In this document: positions 11,501 to 19,465 of the stretch, in pieces
Numbering within the stretch: position 1 is the first letter of the stretch
Layout: each line of letters opens with the position of its first letter
Source of the DNA: an uncultured Acidobacteriota bacterium
Lineage (GTDB): Bacteria > Acidobacteriota > Terriglobia > Terriglobales > Acidobacteriaceae
DNA: 64,000 bases
Assembly: GCA_903832055.1 (NCBI GenBank)
Contig: CAILAC010000016.1
Coordinates: 372,001-436,000, forward strand
Reading direction: 5' to 3'
Notes under the pieces: generated by a model
Seen by the model: the letters and a program-made list of their open reading frames with translations, nothing else
The model's database searches: none
Told to the model about the DNA's origin: nothing
Position numbers and translations under genes: made by a program

Positions 11501-11819
11501 CCTTGTCGGCGACGCCCGCAAGGCAGCCCTCAATGCAGGATTCGTCCGCTTCCGCCCTGTCCTCATGACGGCCCTCGCCATGATCATCGGCATGGTGCCC
11601 ATGGCCCTCGGCCTCGGCGACGGCGGCGAGCAGAATGCTCCCCTCGGCCGCGCCGTCATCGGCGGCCTGCTGCTGGCCACCTTCGCCACCCTCTTTTTCG
11701 TACCCACGTTCTTCTCCGCGCTCCACGGCCGCCTTGAAAAAATCGCCCGCCGCAAGCGCGCACTCGCCTTCGCCGGCACCACCATCGATGAACAATTTCC
11801 CGAGTATCCCTCCGAATAA
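8565..11819 (+). CDS. RND efflux permease (HAE-1-like)
   Basis: RND-superfamily inner-membrane permease, 1084 residues. The N-terminus MWIVRLALRRPYTFAVFALL is TM1, the Asp pair of TM4 is at residues 401-402 (GILVDDATVEIENINRN), and the second half repeats the fold. Periplasmic loops are large, and an insertion-like segment around residues 800-830 is rich in Ser, Gly and Pro. It is the first gene of an operon with an adaptor (50 bp downstream) and an outer-membrane lipoprotein. It is only distantly similar to the two permeases at 1-5408, so this is a separate system, not a recent duplicate. The TM4 motif fits drug/solvent-type pumps better than heavy-metal (CusA) pumps. Substrate unknown. Confidence 0.93.
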   Translation: MWIVRLALRRPYTFAVFALLLLLVGAFSILTMPTDIFPNINIPVVSVVWQYAGLSAQELSNRIVTNSERNLTTTVNDIEHIESQSLNGIAVIKIYFQPHVNIGSAIAQVTAVSQSTVRQLPAGTQPPFIIQYNASSVPVLQLGLSGQGLSEQQLGDYGMNQIRTQLATVEGASIPWPYGGKQRQVQVDIDIHALQARGLSPTDVVNAISAQNIIAPSGTMKVGSLEYAIETNSAPTSIPDLNNLPIRSVNGTIIYIRDVAHVRDGNPPQTNIVRVDGQRAALLTIMKTGSSSTLDIIASIKARLPSIQDRLPRSLRINPLNDQSIFVRSAINGVVREAIIAACLTGMMILIFLGSWRSTIIIAVSIPLSILSSLIMLSVLGETINIMTLGGLALAVGILVDDATVEIENINRNLEAGKEIEQAILDGAAQIAIPALVSTLAICIVFVPMFFLSGVSRYLFVPLAEAVVFAMLASYLLSRTVVPTMAKYLLKEHSDEDAVKRARSRNPFVVFQRGFEFTFEKIRGGYIRILTFCVDHATPVVVGFLLVCVVSVAAISPWLGQDFFPSVDSGAFKIHVRAHTGMRIEETAALCDHIDGAIRQQIPQKEVTTIIDNIGLPYSGYNLSYSTSAPIGSADADILVQLTPDHQPTGEYVNRLREVLARQFPGVTFYVLPVDIVTQILNFGLSSPIDIQIIGPDLEHNHTYAEHLLNDVKYVDGTADTRIQQPFDEPKFTVNVDRTRASEVGLTQRDVAGGLLVALSGSFQTSPNFYLDPRNNVSYSIAIQSPQYNLDSVPSLQSLPITSASGVSQPGMAGQAASPQVLGNLSTIVPGTELGTVSHYDIQPVLDIYANVDGTDLGSVTRKIDAIIEKHKGELPKGTQVVLRGQSETMIKSYIGLLAGLAFSILLVYLLIVVNFQSWLDPFLIISALPAAITGIVWFLFLTNTRLSVPALTGTIMCMGVATANSILIVSFAREQLEILVGDARKAALNAGFVRFRPVLMTALAMIIGMVPMALGLGDGGEQNAPLGRAVIGGLLLATFATLFFVPTFFSALHGRLEKIARRKRALAFAGTTIDEQFPEYPSE

Positions 11820-11868
11820 CCGCGGAGCTTCTGCCGGAGTCCACCCCGGAGTTCAAGAGAGAAACGCT

Positions 11869-13107
11869 ATGAGCACTGACAACCAACATTTCGACCCCCA
11901 AGGCGGCCTCGTTACCCCGCCCAGCCACGAATCCGCCCCGGAACAGAAGCCCATCCGCACCGGCCACGCGCTCACCGCTGTCGGAATCGTTCTGCTCACG
12001 CTCGTCCTGCTCGCCGTCATCGGCATCCTGCCCCGCCAGCGTGCCCAGGCTGCTCTTGCCGAACGCACCAACGACCTCGCCGCACCCTCGGTCATCGCAG
12101 TGGAGCCAAAGCCCGGCGAACCCATCCAGGAACTCGTCCTCCCCGGCAACGTCACCGCCTACACTGACGCCCCCATCTACGCCCGCACCGCCGGATACCT
12201 CACCCACTGGTACTTTGACATCGGCGCAAAAGTCAAAAAAGACGCCCTTCTGGCAGAAATCTCCAGCCCCGAAATCGACCAGCAACTCGCCCAGGCACAG
12301 GCTGAACTCGCCACCTTCCAGGCCACCGCCAACAACGCCCGCATCCAGGCCGAACGCTACAAAGGCCTCGTCGCCTCCAACGCAGTCTCCCAGCAGGACA
12401 CCGACACCTTCATCAACCAGGCCGCCTCCACCGCAGCCCAGGTCCACTCCGCCGAAGCCAACGTACAGCGCCTCAAAGAGTTGCAGTCTTTTGAAAAGGT
12501 CTACGCTCCCTTCGACGGCGTCATCACCGCGCGCAACGTCGACACCGGCCAGCTCATTGACTCAGGCGCCGCAGGGGCAGGTAAGGAGCTCTTCCGCCTT
12601 CAGGCCGTCCAGACCCTGCGCGTCTACACCAACCTGCCCGGTGCCTACTCCGCCTCGGTGAAAAAAGGCGCCACCATCGACATGACCTTCGTCGAACACC
12701 CCGGCCAGGTCACCCGCGGCAAGCTCGTCCGCACCGCAGACTCCATCGACCCCGCCACGCGCACCCTGCTCGTCGAAATCGACGTCGACAACCGCAAAGG
12801 CGAGCTCCTCGCCGGAACCCTCGCCCAGGTCCACTTCAAAGTCGCGCCCATCTCATCCGCTTTCGTGCTGCCGGTTTCAGCCCTCATCTTCCGCAACGAA
12901 GGCCTCCGTGTCGCTACCGTGAAAGACTCCGTCGCCCACCTCAATCCCGTCACCATCGGCCAGGACGACGGCCGCACCGTACAGATCATCACCGGCCTCA
13001 GCAAAGACGACAAAGTCATCCAGTCCCCGCCCGACTCCCTCATCGAGGGTGAAATCGTCCACGTCCTTTCTCCCGACGAGGTCAAAGCAGCCCAGGGAGG
13101 CAACTAG
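11869..13107 (+). CDS. RND periplasmic adaptor (membrane fusion protein)
   Basis: Adaptor subunit of the second efflux system, 412 residues from the ATG at 11869, which is preceded by AGAGAG. An earlier in-frame opening lies inside the permease gene and is not needed. Residues ~25-50 are the single transmembrane anchor (ALTAVGIVLLTLVLLAVIGI), followed by a barrel-sandwich half (GNVTAYTDAPIYARTAGYL), a helical hairpin rich in Ala and Gln, the second half (VYAPFDGVITARNVDTGQL), and beta-barrel domains. The spacing to the outer-membrane factor gene is 2 bp, so the operon is co-translated: permease, adaptor, channel. Confidence 0.92.
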   Translation: MSTDNQHFDPQGGLVTPPSHESAPEQKPIRTGHALTAVGIVLLTLVLLAVIGILPRQRAQAALAERTNDLAAPSVIAVEPKPGEPIQELVLPGNVTAYTDAPIYARTAGYLTHWYFDIGAKVKKDALLAEISSPEIDQQLAQAQAELATFQATANNARIQAERYKGLVASNAVSQQDTDTFINQAASTAAQVHSAEANVQRLKELQSFEKVYAPFDGVITARNVDTGQLIDSGAAGAGKELFRLQAVQTLRVYTNLPGAYSASVKKGATIDMTFVEHPGQVTRGKLVRTADSIDPATRTLLVEIDVDNRKGELLAGTLAQVHFKVAPISSAFVLPVSALIFRNEGLRVATVKDSVAHLNPVTIGQDDGRTVQIITGLSKDDKVIQSPPDSLIEGEIVHVLSPDEVKAAQGGN

Positions 13108-13109
13108 CG

Positions 13110-14672
13110 ATGCCCGCTGAGCCAAAATTCCGGGTGCCCCATCCTTCGCGCCGGGTGCCCCCGGTCTCGCTCTTGAGACCGGGGATAGCGATCCTCACAC
13201 TCACACTCACACTCACACTCGCCGGCTGCAAACCCGTCGGTCCGAACTACCAGCGCCCCGGCTACGCCGCTCCCCCCGCTTACAAAGAAACCGGCGCAAC
13301 CGCCGTCACCTTTCCTCCACCGCCGCCACCCGCTGGAGGAGGCTGGCAACCCGCTTCGCCCTCCGACGGCATGCTCCGCGGCAAATGGTGGGAAATCTAC
13401 AACGACCCCAAACTCAACGAGCTCGAAGATCGCGTCACCACCTACAACCAGACCATCCGCGCCGGCCTCTTCACCTACAAGGCAGCCATCGAACAGGTCC
13501 ACGCCGATCGCGCTGATTTCTCCCCGACCCTCTCCGCGGGCCCGTCCTTCACCCACGAAAAGGTCTCCGCACACCGCCCCTTCTCCTCAGATTTCTCCCA
13601 CTCAGCTAGCAATTACAACGACATCCAGCTCGCCGGTCAGGCCTCCTGGGAACCCGACTTCTGGGGCCGCATCCGCCGCACCGTCGAGGCCGCCAACGCC
13701 GCCGCCCAGGCTACCAACGCCGACATGGCCAGCGTTGACCTCAGCCTCCACGCCCAGTTGGCAGAGGCCTACTTTGAACTCCGCGGCCACGATACCCAGG
13801 CCCAACTCCTCCAGGCCAACATCGACAAGCTCTCTGCCCAACTCGACCTCACCCGGCGTCGTCTCGCCGGAGGCGTAGGTAACGAGGCCGACGTCGCCCA
13901 GGCCCAGACCCTGCTCGACTCGACCCGCGCCCAGCTCATCGAGGTCAATGTCACCCGCACAGAACTCGAACACATGGTCGGCTCCATCGCCATCATCAAG
14001 GTGCCCTTCTTCAGCCTGCCACCCAGCCCCTATGTTCTCGATTCACCCGCCGGTCCAGGCACCACCCTGCCCAAAATCCCCATCGGCATCCCCTCGCAGC
14101 TCCTCGAGCGCCGCCCAGATATCGCCGCTGCCGAGCGCCGCGCCGCTCAGGCCAACGCCCAGATCGGCATTGCCGTCAGCGCCTTCTACCCCACAATTTC
14201 CCTCTCCGGCACCGGAGGCTTCCAGAGCACCCACGGCGGCACATGGATTCAGGGCCCCAGCGCAATCTGGTCCCTCGGCGCACAGGCCGCAGCGCTGCTC
14301 CTCGACGGTGGCCGCCGCAAAGCCTACACCAATCAGGCACGCGACCTCTGGGAAGCCAGCGCCTCCACCTACAAGGGCACCGTCTTCCTTGCTTTCAATG
14401 AAGTGGAAAACAAGCTCAGCGACCTGCGCATCCTTGAGCAGGAAGAAACCGCTCAGCGCGCCGCCGTCCAGTCTGCGCAGCACTCGCTCGACGTAGCCAA
14501 CACCCGCTACAAAGGCGGCGTCACCAGCTATTTAGAAGTCCTGACCGCTGAAAACGCACTCATCCAGGCCCAGCGCACCCTAGCCGAGTTGCGCAGCCGC
14601 CAATTCACGGCCAGCGTCGAACTCATCCGCGCCCTCGGCGGCGGCTGGGACAGCTCCCAAATCCCCAAATAA
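13110..14672 (+). CDS. Outer-membrane efflux lipoprotein (NodT/OprM family)
   Basis: TolC-like trimeric channel subunit completing the second tripartite pump, 520 residues. The ATG at 13110 follows GGGAGG (13095-13100). The precursor has a lipobox LAGC with Cys40, then the typical start PVGPNYQRP and two OEP repeats (about 80-290 and 310-510; for example ASWEPDFWGRIRR and LDLTRRRLAGGVGNEADVAQ). The signal peptide is odd. Residues ~8-25 are encoded by the GGGTGCCCC hairpin repeat (13132-13184), and the hydrophobic core LTLTLTLTL is encoded by four CTCACA hexamers (13194-13217). The repeat therefore appears to have become part of the coding sequence. A downstream GTG or TTG start would shorten only the signal n-region. 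Confidence 0.92.
   Translation: MPAEPKFRVPHPSRRVPPVSLLRPGIAILTLTLTLTLAGCKPVGPNYQRPGYAAPPAYKETGATAVTFPPPPPPAGGGWQPASPSDGMLRGKWWEIYNDPKLNELEDRVTTYNQTIRAGLFTYKAAIEQVHADRADFSPTLSAGPSFTHEKVSAHRPFSSDFSHSASNYNDIQLAGQASWEPDFWGRIRRTVEAANAAAQATNADMASVDLSLHAQLAEAYFELRGHDTQAQLLQANIDKLSAQLDLTRRRLAGGVGNEADVAQAQTLLDSTRAQLIEVNVTRTELEHMVGSIAIIKVPFFSLPPSPYVLDSPAGPGTTLPKIPIGIPSQLLERRPDIAAAERRAAQANAQIGIAVSAFYPTISLSGTGGFQSTHGGTWIQGPSAIWSLGAQAAALLLDGGRRKAYTNQARDLWEASASTYKGTVFLAFNEVENKLSDLRILEQEETAQRAAVQSAQHSLDVANTRYKGGVTSYLEVLTAENALIQAQRTLAELRSRQFTASVELIRALGGGWDSSQIPK
13132..13184. repeat. Hairpin repeat (GGGTGCCCC family) inside a coding region
   Basis: Two GGGTGCCCC openings lie at 13132 and 13153. The second leads into a perfect 10-bp stem, CCCCGGTCTC (13159-13168) with GAGACCGGGG (13175-13184), around a 6-nt loop. 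It matches the hairpins at 19472 and 21570 except that the innermost base pair is C-G here and G-C there, so pairing is kept. It lies in the N-terminal coding part of the efflux lipoprotein. Confidence 0.8.
13194..13217. repeat. Hexamer microsatellite (CTCACA)x4 coding a signal-peptide core
   Basis: Four perfect CTCACA units in frame encode alternating Leu-Thr in the hydrophobic core of the efflux lipoprotein signal peptide. Gain or loss of a unit would change the core by two residues without a frameshift. Confidence 0.85.
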
Positions 14673-14706
14673 CCGCGCAGCAATAGCCCAAACCCTGGCC
14701 GTTGCC

Positions 14707-14744
14707 CTTGCTTTTCTGTCTGTCATTCCTGAAGGGAATCTGCT
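14707..14744. repeat. Intergenic repeat, ATTCCC-GAA-GGGAAT family (copy 1)
   Basis: The element resembles CTTGCCTTTCTGGCTGTC followed by ATTCCT-GAA-GGGAATCTGCT. Three more copies lie at 19353-19393, 19415-19456 and 19640-19680. It sits between the convergent ends of the efflux lipoprotein gene and the CBM9/DUF5916 gene. Confidence 0.7.
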
Positions 14745-14787
14745 GGAGAACCGATTTCGTCATTCTAAGCGAAGGACCTGCAGTTGC

Positions 14788-14826
14788 ACTTCACACTCAC
14801 ACTTCACACTCACACTTCACACTCAC
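14788..14826. repeat. Three perfect 13-bp tandem repeats (ACTTCACACTCAC)
   Basis: Three identical 13-bp units end 17 bp beyond the stop codon of the minus-strand CBM9/DUF5916 gene. The core ACACTCAC resembles the CTCACA microsatellite at 13194. No function is evident. Confidence 0.85.
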
Positions 14827-14843
14827 ACTAGCCCTGGCCGGCA

Positions 14844-17162
14844 TCAAAGCCGGAACGTCCACCGGATCTTCGCCGTCAACCCCTCCGCTGAGGGGTCCAG
14901 GTTCAGCCCTGGCCGCGCCACATTCCGCGTCCATGTCCGGTCCCAGATCACAAAAAAATCGTCCCCCGGCCTGAACGTCCAGCGCAGCCGCGTATTGCTG
15001 CTCAGACCCTGCGAAATGTTGTCATACTGCACCAGCGTGCTCATCGAAAGGTCCGGGCTCCACGACAGCGCGCCCTTGAACTGCCACAACCGCTCCACAA
15101 AACGTCCGTTCGGCGCGTGCCCAAAGTACTGGTCCGCTGTCACCCCCGCCTGCACCTTGCCATGCAGCGCAGCAACATTCAGCATATTCATCGTGTGAAA
15201 CAAATGCCCCTGGTAGTACCCGCCAAAATACGTCATGTTCATGAACTGCACCGGCCTCTGCAGGCTTGACGTAAATTGCCATCCATATCGCTGAAAGTCA
15301 TACGACCCTGGGTCATACGACACCGTCGGCACAATCGCAAACGGATGCGTCAACGTCTCATGGCGCACATACGCATACAGAACGAACGTATCGCCCGAAT
15401 TGAAAATCAGATGCAGCGGATTCATCAGAAACTCCTGCGTCTGCAGGTTCCCCTTCGTATCCGTCACACGGTTGAACATCAGGTCATGCCCCGACTGGCG
15501 AATCGCGCGAAACCGCCCTTTTTGATCAGGACGCGGCTTGTAGGAGCACCAGACATTTGTCTGATGTGTCGCCGGACGCGGCAGGTACCCCAGCAGCGGC
15601 GCAAAACCATCGCCGAAGTGATTCACATCCGCCGAGCAGTTCACCAGGTCGTTCGGATACTCGGCCTTCAAACCCCAGGCCTCCCGCTCTCCTTTCGGAA
15701 CATCACCCTGCGTCGTCGCCGCCCAGCCGCCAAACTCCAGACTATGCTTGCCCATGAAATTCGGCGTGTTCCACAGCGCGTCCACTCCGGCCAGCGTGTT
15801 CGATGTCAGCGCCTCCGGGTCGCCATGCGTCACAACCGTCCCCACCCGCAGATGTTTGTCAAAGTCATACGCCACGCGGCTCGCCAGCAGGTTCGTCCCC
15901 TGCACCTTGGCCGATGGCAATCCAAGCGCATCCACCACCGTCTGCGGCACCGTCGTCGTCCGCGTCTCCACGTCCAGCAGCGCCAGGCTCCACGGCCCCA
16001 CATGTCCGTTCAGCTTCACGCCCCCATCCAAAGGAATGTTGTACCCATCCAGCAAACCAACGTTCCTGCTGAAAAACGGGATGAATGTCGAAGTCGTATC
16101 CAGATCCAGCCCAAACACGTACTGATTTGCACCCTCCAGAAAGAACGATCGCTTCTCTGGAAACAGCAGCGGAAACGGCGTCACATTCAGTTGCCGCGAA
16201 TCCACCTCCGTCTCCGCAAAATCCGTGTTCACCGTCAGAATCCCCGCCAGCTGCGGCGTAATCCTCCACGTAAACTCGCCCCCGCCTGTCCCCAGCCAGT
16301 TTGAAGCAGGCCGCGTAAAGTCCCTCACCTTCTTCCCACCCAGGTAAGGCGCAAGCTCAAATCCCCGCCCCTGCTTCAGCGGCACGGTAATCTCCAGATC
16401 CCCCGCCCGGCTCATATCAAACAGGCTCGCATCCAGCGACGGCGAAGCCCACCGCAGCTCCGTCTGGTCCCGAACCACCGAGCGGTCCAACTCCAGCCCC
16501 CAATGACCGTTCCTCCCCACAAAGTTCAGCGTCTGCGCCGGAATCCAAATCTCCGCCGTCCACCCATCCGCCGTCCTGGCGGTGCGCGCATTCCAGATGC
16601 CATCCCAGTCATTCGAAACGCTCAGCGCCCCCGCCACAAGCCCATCCAGCCGCGCCCCCGCCGAATTCGTCTGAAAGTAATACCCCGTCCGCTTGTCCCC
16701 AAACGTATCCAGCAGTATCGAAACCGTGTCGTCCCCATCCTGCAATCCGTCCCGCTGCAACGTATGCGTCTCAATCCGCGCCGGATTCGGGTCGTGGCAC
16801 GTAAATCCAAACACCAGAGCGTCGCCTACAATCAGCACCCGCACCTCGGTCGCATACGGCGTCGGCTCACCCGGATGCGGCGATTGCTGCGTCAGCCGCA
16901 TCACTTCAGCCTGCTGCCAGGCCGGCTCATTCAGCTTTCCATCAATCGTGATCGCCCCGCTCGCCACCCGCGCCCTCACCGAAGGAAGGCTCCCCGCAGG
17001 CAATTCGCCACCAGCCGACACCTGCGCATCTCCGCGCCTGGCACCCACGGCGGCCACCAAAACCAGCCCCAGAGCAAGCATCACCCGCACACCAGTCCCG
17101 CGCCGCGTCACGCGGTTTTGAGTCTGCTTCCTGCTCAAACAGCTTGGCACCGGTCGATGCAT
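14844..17162 (-). CDS. CBM9-like / DUF5916 outer-membrane protein
   Basis: Predicted secreted protein of 772 residues: signal peptide, a family-9-type carbohydrate-binding module (about 65-260; GAITIDGKLNEPAWQQAE and the Asp-rich GLQDGDDTVSILLDTF), then a DUF5916 region (about 270-772) of alternating beta strands ending WTFRL. The terminal aromatic-rich strand is typical of outer-membrane beta-barrels. Members of this family are common in Acidobacteria and Bacteroidetes; a role in polysaccharide or peptide binding at the surface is supposed, not known. The signal core (VMLALGLVLVAAVGA) begins at residue 27, so an ATG at 17081 may be the true start instead of 17162. The gene is convergent with the efflux operon and ends beside a 13-bp tandem repeat. 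Confidence 0.85.
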   Translation of the reverse strand: MHRPVPSCLSRKQTQNRVTRRGTGVRVMLALGLVLVAAVGARRGDAQVSAGGELPAGSLPSVRARVASGAITIDGKLNEPAWQQAEVMRLTQQSPHPGEPTPYATEVRVLIVGDALVFGFTCHDPNPARIETHTLQRDGLQDGDDTVSILLDTFGDKRTGYYFQTNSAGARLDGLVAGALSVSNDWDGIWNARTARTADGWTAEIWIPAQTLNFVGRNGHWGLELDRSVVRDQTELRWASPSLDASLFDMSRAGDLEITVPLKQGRGFELAPYLGGKKVRDFTRPASNWLGTGGGEFTWRITPQLAGILTVNTDFAETEVDSRQLNVTPFPLLFPEKRSFFLEGANQYVFGLDLDTTSTFIPFFSRNVGLLDGYNIPLDGGVKLNGHVGPWSLALLDVETRTTTVPQTVVDALGLPSAKVQGTNLLASRVAYDFDKHLRVGTVVTHGDPEALTSNTLAGVDALWNTPNFMGKHSLEFGGWAATTQGDVPKGEREAWGLKAEYPNDLVNCSADVNHFGDGFAPLLGYLPRPATHQTNVWCSYKPRPDQKGRFRAIRQSGHDLMFNRVTDTKGNLQTQEFLMNPLHLIFNSGDTFVLYAYVRHETLTHPFAIVPTVSYDPGSYDFQRYGWQFTSSLQRPVQFMNMTYFGGYYQGHLFHTMNMLNVAALHGKVQAGVTADQYFGHAPNGRFVERLWQFKGALSWSPDLSMSTLVQYDNISQGLSSNTRLRWTFRPGDDFFVIWDRTWTRNVARPGLNLDPSAEGLTAKIRWTFRL

Positions 17163-17518
17163 CGACTTGAACGCTCTCCTCGAAGGCGCACAAGTCGCCC
17201 GGTTGTTCTCATTTGATTAGACTTCGCCGAAGGCGAATAAGCTCTCACTGTGAAGATGATGCAAGGGAGGTCAGAGAAGCTCTCCCTCATCCTAATTGCT
17301 GCCGGGGGGAACCGCGAAAAACCGCCCCTGCGAATCCCGCTTCACCCCAAGCGTCAAACCAAAGCGCACGCCAGTCGCACCCCTGACCCCATGACGATTG
17401 GTTCTATAAGAAACGATAAGTCCACCTAAGTCTATAGCTACTTTGGGCCATTCAAGTTAGGAGCTTACAACTGTCTATCTCCGCCGCCCACGCGCCTTTC
17501 CCTCCCCCTATCGCTACC
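17163..17518. other. 356-bp gene-free region upstream of the CBM9/DUF5916 gene
   Basis: No convincing gene. It should carry the promoter of the minus-strand CBM9/DUF5916 gene. A small perfect hairpin TTCGCC-GAA-GGCGAA lies at 17223-17237, and an AT-richer stretch around 17400-17460 is the likeliest promoter area, but no good -35/-10 pair was found. Confidence 0.5.
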
Positions 17519-18316
17519 TCAATCCATCCAACGTATCCTCCGCTCCCGCGGCGGCAGCGGCAGCGCAATGAACCCCTCCCGCCAGTACCCATCCACCCAC
17601 CGGGGCGGTTCTCCCACAATCCGCATGTCCGTAATCGACTCAACATCTCTGCCCCCATCACTTGCCTCTGCATCCATTGCAGCGACCCGCTGCTCAATCG
17701 CCAGCCCCGGCAGCCCGCCCACAATCGCCTGCATCTGGTTATGATTCGGTGGCTGGCTCGTCGTCAGCGGCAACAGAGCCGTCAGCGCCGCATACGCCTC
17801 CGCAAGGTCGCTCACCCGGCACCGCCGCTTCGCCGGCAGGGGCGCTATCCCCAGCGACTTCCACGCCGCCTGCGGGTAGCTCTCCACCAGAATCTTCTTC
17901 TGTATCCCCTCGCCAGCACGCGTTCGCTCCCGCGTCGCCAGCCGCTCCCAGCCCAGCCGCCCCAGCGCGTCATACAGCGCCAGGCAATACCCCACAAACC
18001 GCTCATACGTCCCCGGCAACACCGTCCCCGGCAAGCCCATCTTCGCCGAAGTGTTCACCGCCCGCTCCGCCACCCGCGAAAATGCCTGCCCATTATCCTC
18101 CGATTTCCACGCCTGCGGCCCATCCAGCATCAGCACCCCCACGCCCCGCTCCTCGCACAGCGCGTTCAGCCGCACCGCCAGCTCCACCACCGGCGGCGCA
18201 TACGGGTCCGCCCAACGAATCACGTCACAGCAAATCCGCTGCCCCTTTTGTTCAAGCAGCACCACTCCCAAATCGGACCAACTACGGCAGGCAAGGTCAA
18301 CACTCAGCACAGACAT
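17519..18316 (-). CDS. DUF429-like RNase H-fold protein
   Basis: Cytoplasmic protein of 265 residues. The opening VLSVDLACRSWSDLGVVLLE with an Asp in the first strand, an internal LMLDGPQAW, a later conserved ESYPQAAWKSLG and a C-terminal GLPGLAIEQRVAAMDA segment resemble DUF429 proteins, predicted nucleases of RNase H-like fold. The start MSVLSVDLACRSW at 18316 leaves no room for an earlier domain. It is transcribed away from the rpmI-rplT pair. The catalytic role is inferred only from the family; substrate unknown. Confidence 0.65.
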   Translation of the reverse strand: MSVLSVDLACRSWSDLGVVLLEQKGQRICCDVIRWADPYAPPVVELAVRLNALCEERGVGVLMLDGPQAWKSEDNGQAFSRVAERAVNTSAKMGLPGTVLPGTYERFVGYCLALYDALGRLGWERLATRERTRAGEGIQKKILVESYPQAAWKSLGIAPLPAKRRCRVSDLAEAYAALTALLPLTTSQPPNHNQMQAIVGGLPGLAIEQRVAAMDAEASDGGRDVESITDMRIVGEPPRWVDGYWREGFIALPLPPRERRIRWMD

Positions 18317-18506
18317 GGCCCAAATCTACCCCCACCCTTCGCAAACGGGCAAGATGAATGGAAACAAAATCCGACCTGCGCTATACTGAATTGGTCCGCT
18401 CTGAGGTCAGGCCTCGCCTGTTCCCAAAGTGGACCGCAATGCAAATGAGTTTCGGCGGACCCGCCTGCTATATCGACGATGCCCGCTGAAAAGACACGAG
18501 AAAATA

Positions 18507-18704
18507 ATGCCCAAACTCAAGACCCACAAGGGCGCGGCCAAGCGCTTCTCTAAAACTGGCACCGGCAAAATCAAACGCGGCCAGACCAAGACGCGCCACA
18601 TCCTTACGTCCAAGCTACCCAAGACGAAGCGCAAGCTGGGCAAGACCCTCATCGTCTCCGATGCTGACCACGATAAGGTCGCCCGCATGATCCCGTACGC
18701 CTGA
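18507..18704 (+). CDS. rpmI: 50S ribosomal protein L35
   Basis: L35, 65 residues, [20 protein letters not shown] to the end MIPYA. It is a small basic protein of the large subunit, and its length and Lys/Arg content are typical. The ATG at 18507 starts the conserved [10 protein letters not shown]; the frame is open further upstream to 18429 but without similarity. A TATACT at 18382 is a possible -10 element. rplT follows after 220 bp, an unusually long gap for this pair. infC, usually directly upstream, is missing here and found at 63.1-63.7 kb on the other strand. Confidence 0.97.
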   Translation: MPKLKTHKGAAKRFSKTGTGKIKRGQTKTRHILTSKLPKTKRKLGKTLIVSDADHDKVARMIPYA

Positions 18705-18924
18705 TTCCAAACACCTCATAGGTTTTCCTTCCGCAAGGATTGAAGCAACCGGCCAGCGCAAATGCGTCGCGCAGCCCCCCGAAAGCCACACCAGCTTTCC
18801 CGGATTGAAGGTTCGAAAAGCGAGTGAAGAGGTTCCAAAGCGTCGTCCTGCCCGGTACAACCGGTAAGACAAACGCCTCCTGCCTCCAGCCGCCAACACA
18901 GCAACGCAAAAAGGAGCAAACACT

Positions 18925-19299
18925 ATGCCTCGCGTAAAACGTGGGACAAAACGGTCTGACCGCCGTAAAAAGATTCTCAAGCGCGCAAGCGGCTACTTCC
19001 TCACTAAATCCAAGCTCTACCAAGCCGCTCAGGAAGCAGTCGAGCGCGGACTCAAGTTCGCCTACACCGGCCGCCGCCAAAAGAAGCGCCAGTACCGCGC
19101 CCTCTGGATTGTCCGCATCTCGGCCGCCTGCAAGCTCAACAACTTCAGCTACTCGCAGCTCATCAACGGCCTCAAAAAGGCAGGCATCGAACTGGATCGC
19201 AAAATCCTCTCCGACATCGCCATCCAGGACGCCCCCGGCTTCACTCGCCTCGTCGAACAAGCCCAGGCCGCCCTCGCCGCCGAAAAAGCCGCAAAATAA
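18925..19299 (+). CDS. rplT: 50S ribosomal protein L20
   Basis: L20, 124 residues, binds 23S rRNA early in large-subunit assembly. The start [20 protein letters not shown] and the signature [19 protein letters not shown] are unmistakable. The ATG at 18925 follows AAAAAGGAG. A rho-independent terminator directly follows (19320-19349). In many bacteria pheS-pheT come next; here a repeat-bordered islet with dpnI-like and hicAB genes separates them. Confidence 0.98.
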   Translation: MPRVKRGTKRSDRRKKILKRASGYFLTKSKLYQAAQEAVERGLKFAYTGRRQKKRQYRALWIVRISAACKLNNFSYSQLINGLKKAGIELDRKILSDIAIQDAPGFTRLVEQAQAALAAEKAAK

Positions 19300-19319
19300 C
19301 AATTCTTCCTGAAACAACA

Positions 19320-19349
19320 AAGGCCCGGAGCGATTGCTTCGGGCCTTTT
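19320..19349 (+). terminator. Rho-independent terminator after rplT
   Basis: Stem AAGGCCCG (19320-19327) pairs with CGGGCCTT (19340-19347), loop of 12 nt, then TT. It lies 20 bp after the rplT stop codon. Confidence 0.85.
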
Positions 19350-19352
19350 GTT

Positions 19353-19393
19353 CTTGCCTTTCTGGCTGTCATTCCCCAAGGGAATCTGCTTCA
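19353..19393. repeat. Intergenic repeat, ATTCCC-loop-GGGAAT family (copy 2)
   Basis: CTTGCCTTTCTGGCTGTC then ATTCCC-CAA-GGGAAT and CTGCTTCA. The arms are identical to copies 3 and 4 while the loop differs. Confidence 0.8.
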
Positions 19394-19414
19394 CATATTG
19401 CTTTTGCCTCTGCC

Positions 19415-19456
19415 CTTGCCTTTCTGGCTGTCATTCCCGTCAGGGAATCTGCTTCA
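19415..19456. repeat. Intergenic repeat, ATTCCC-loop-GGGAAT family (copy 3)
   Basis: Same element as copy 2, 62 bp further on in the same orientation, with loop GTCA. The run of copies between rplT and the islet looks like a tandem arrangement. Confidence 0.8.
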
Positions 19457-19465
19457 TAGATTGCC

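Noticed and set aside
14702-14974. Open frame of 90 codons between the efflux lipoprotein and CBM9/DUF5916 genes
   Set aside because: It consists of the 13-bp repeats and the antisense of the CBM9/DUF5916 gene end; no coding sense.
18705-18924. L20-binding leader RNA in the 220-bp rpmI-rplT gap
   Set aside because: The gap is long enough, but no pseudoknot or mimic of the 23S L20 site could be recognised by eye.
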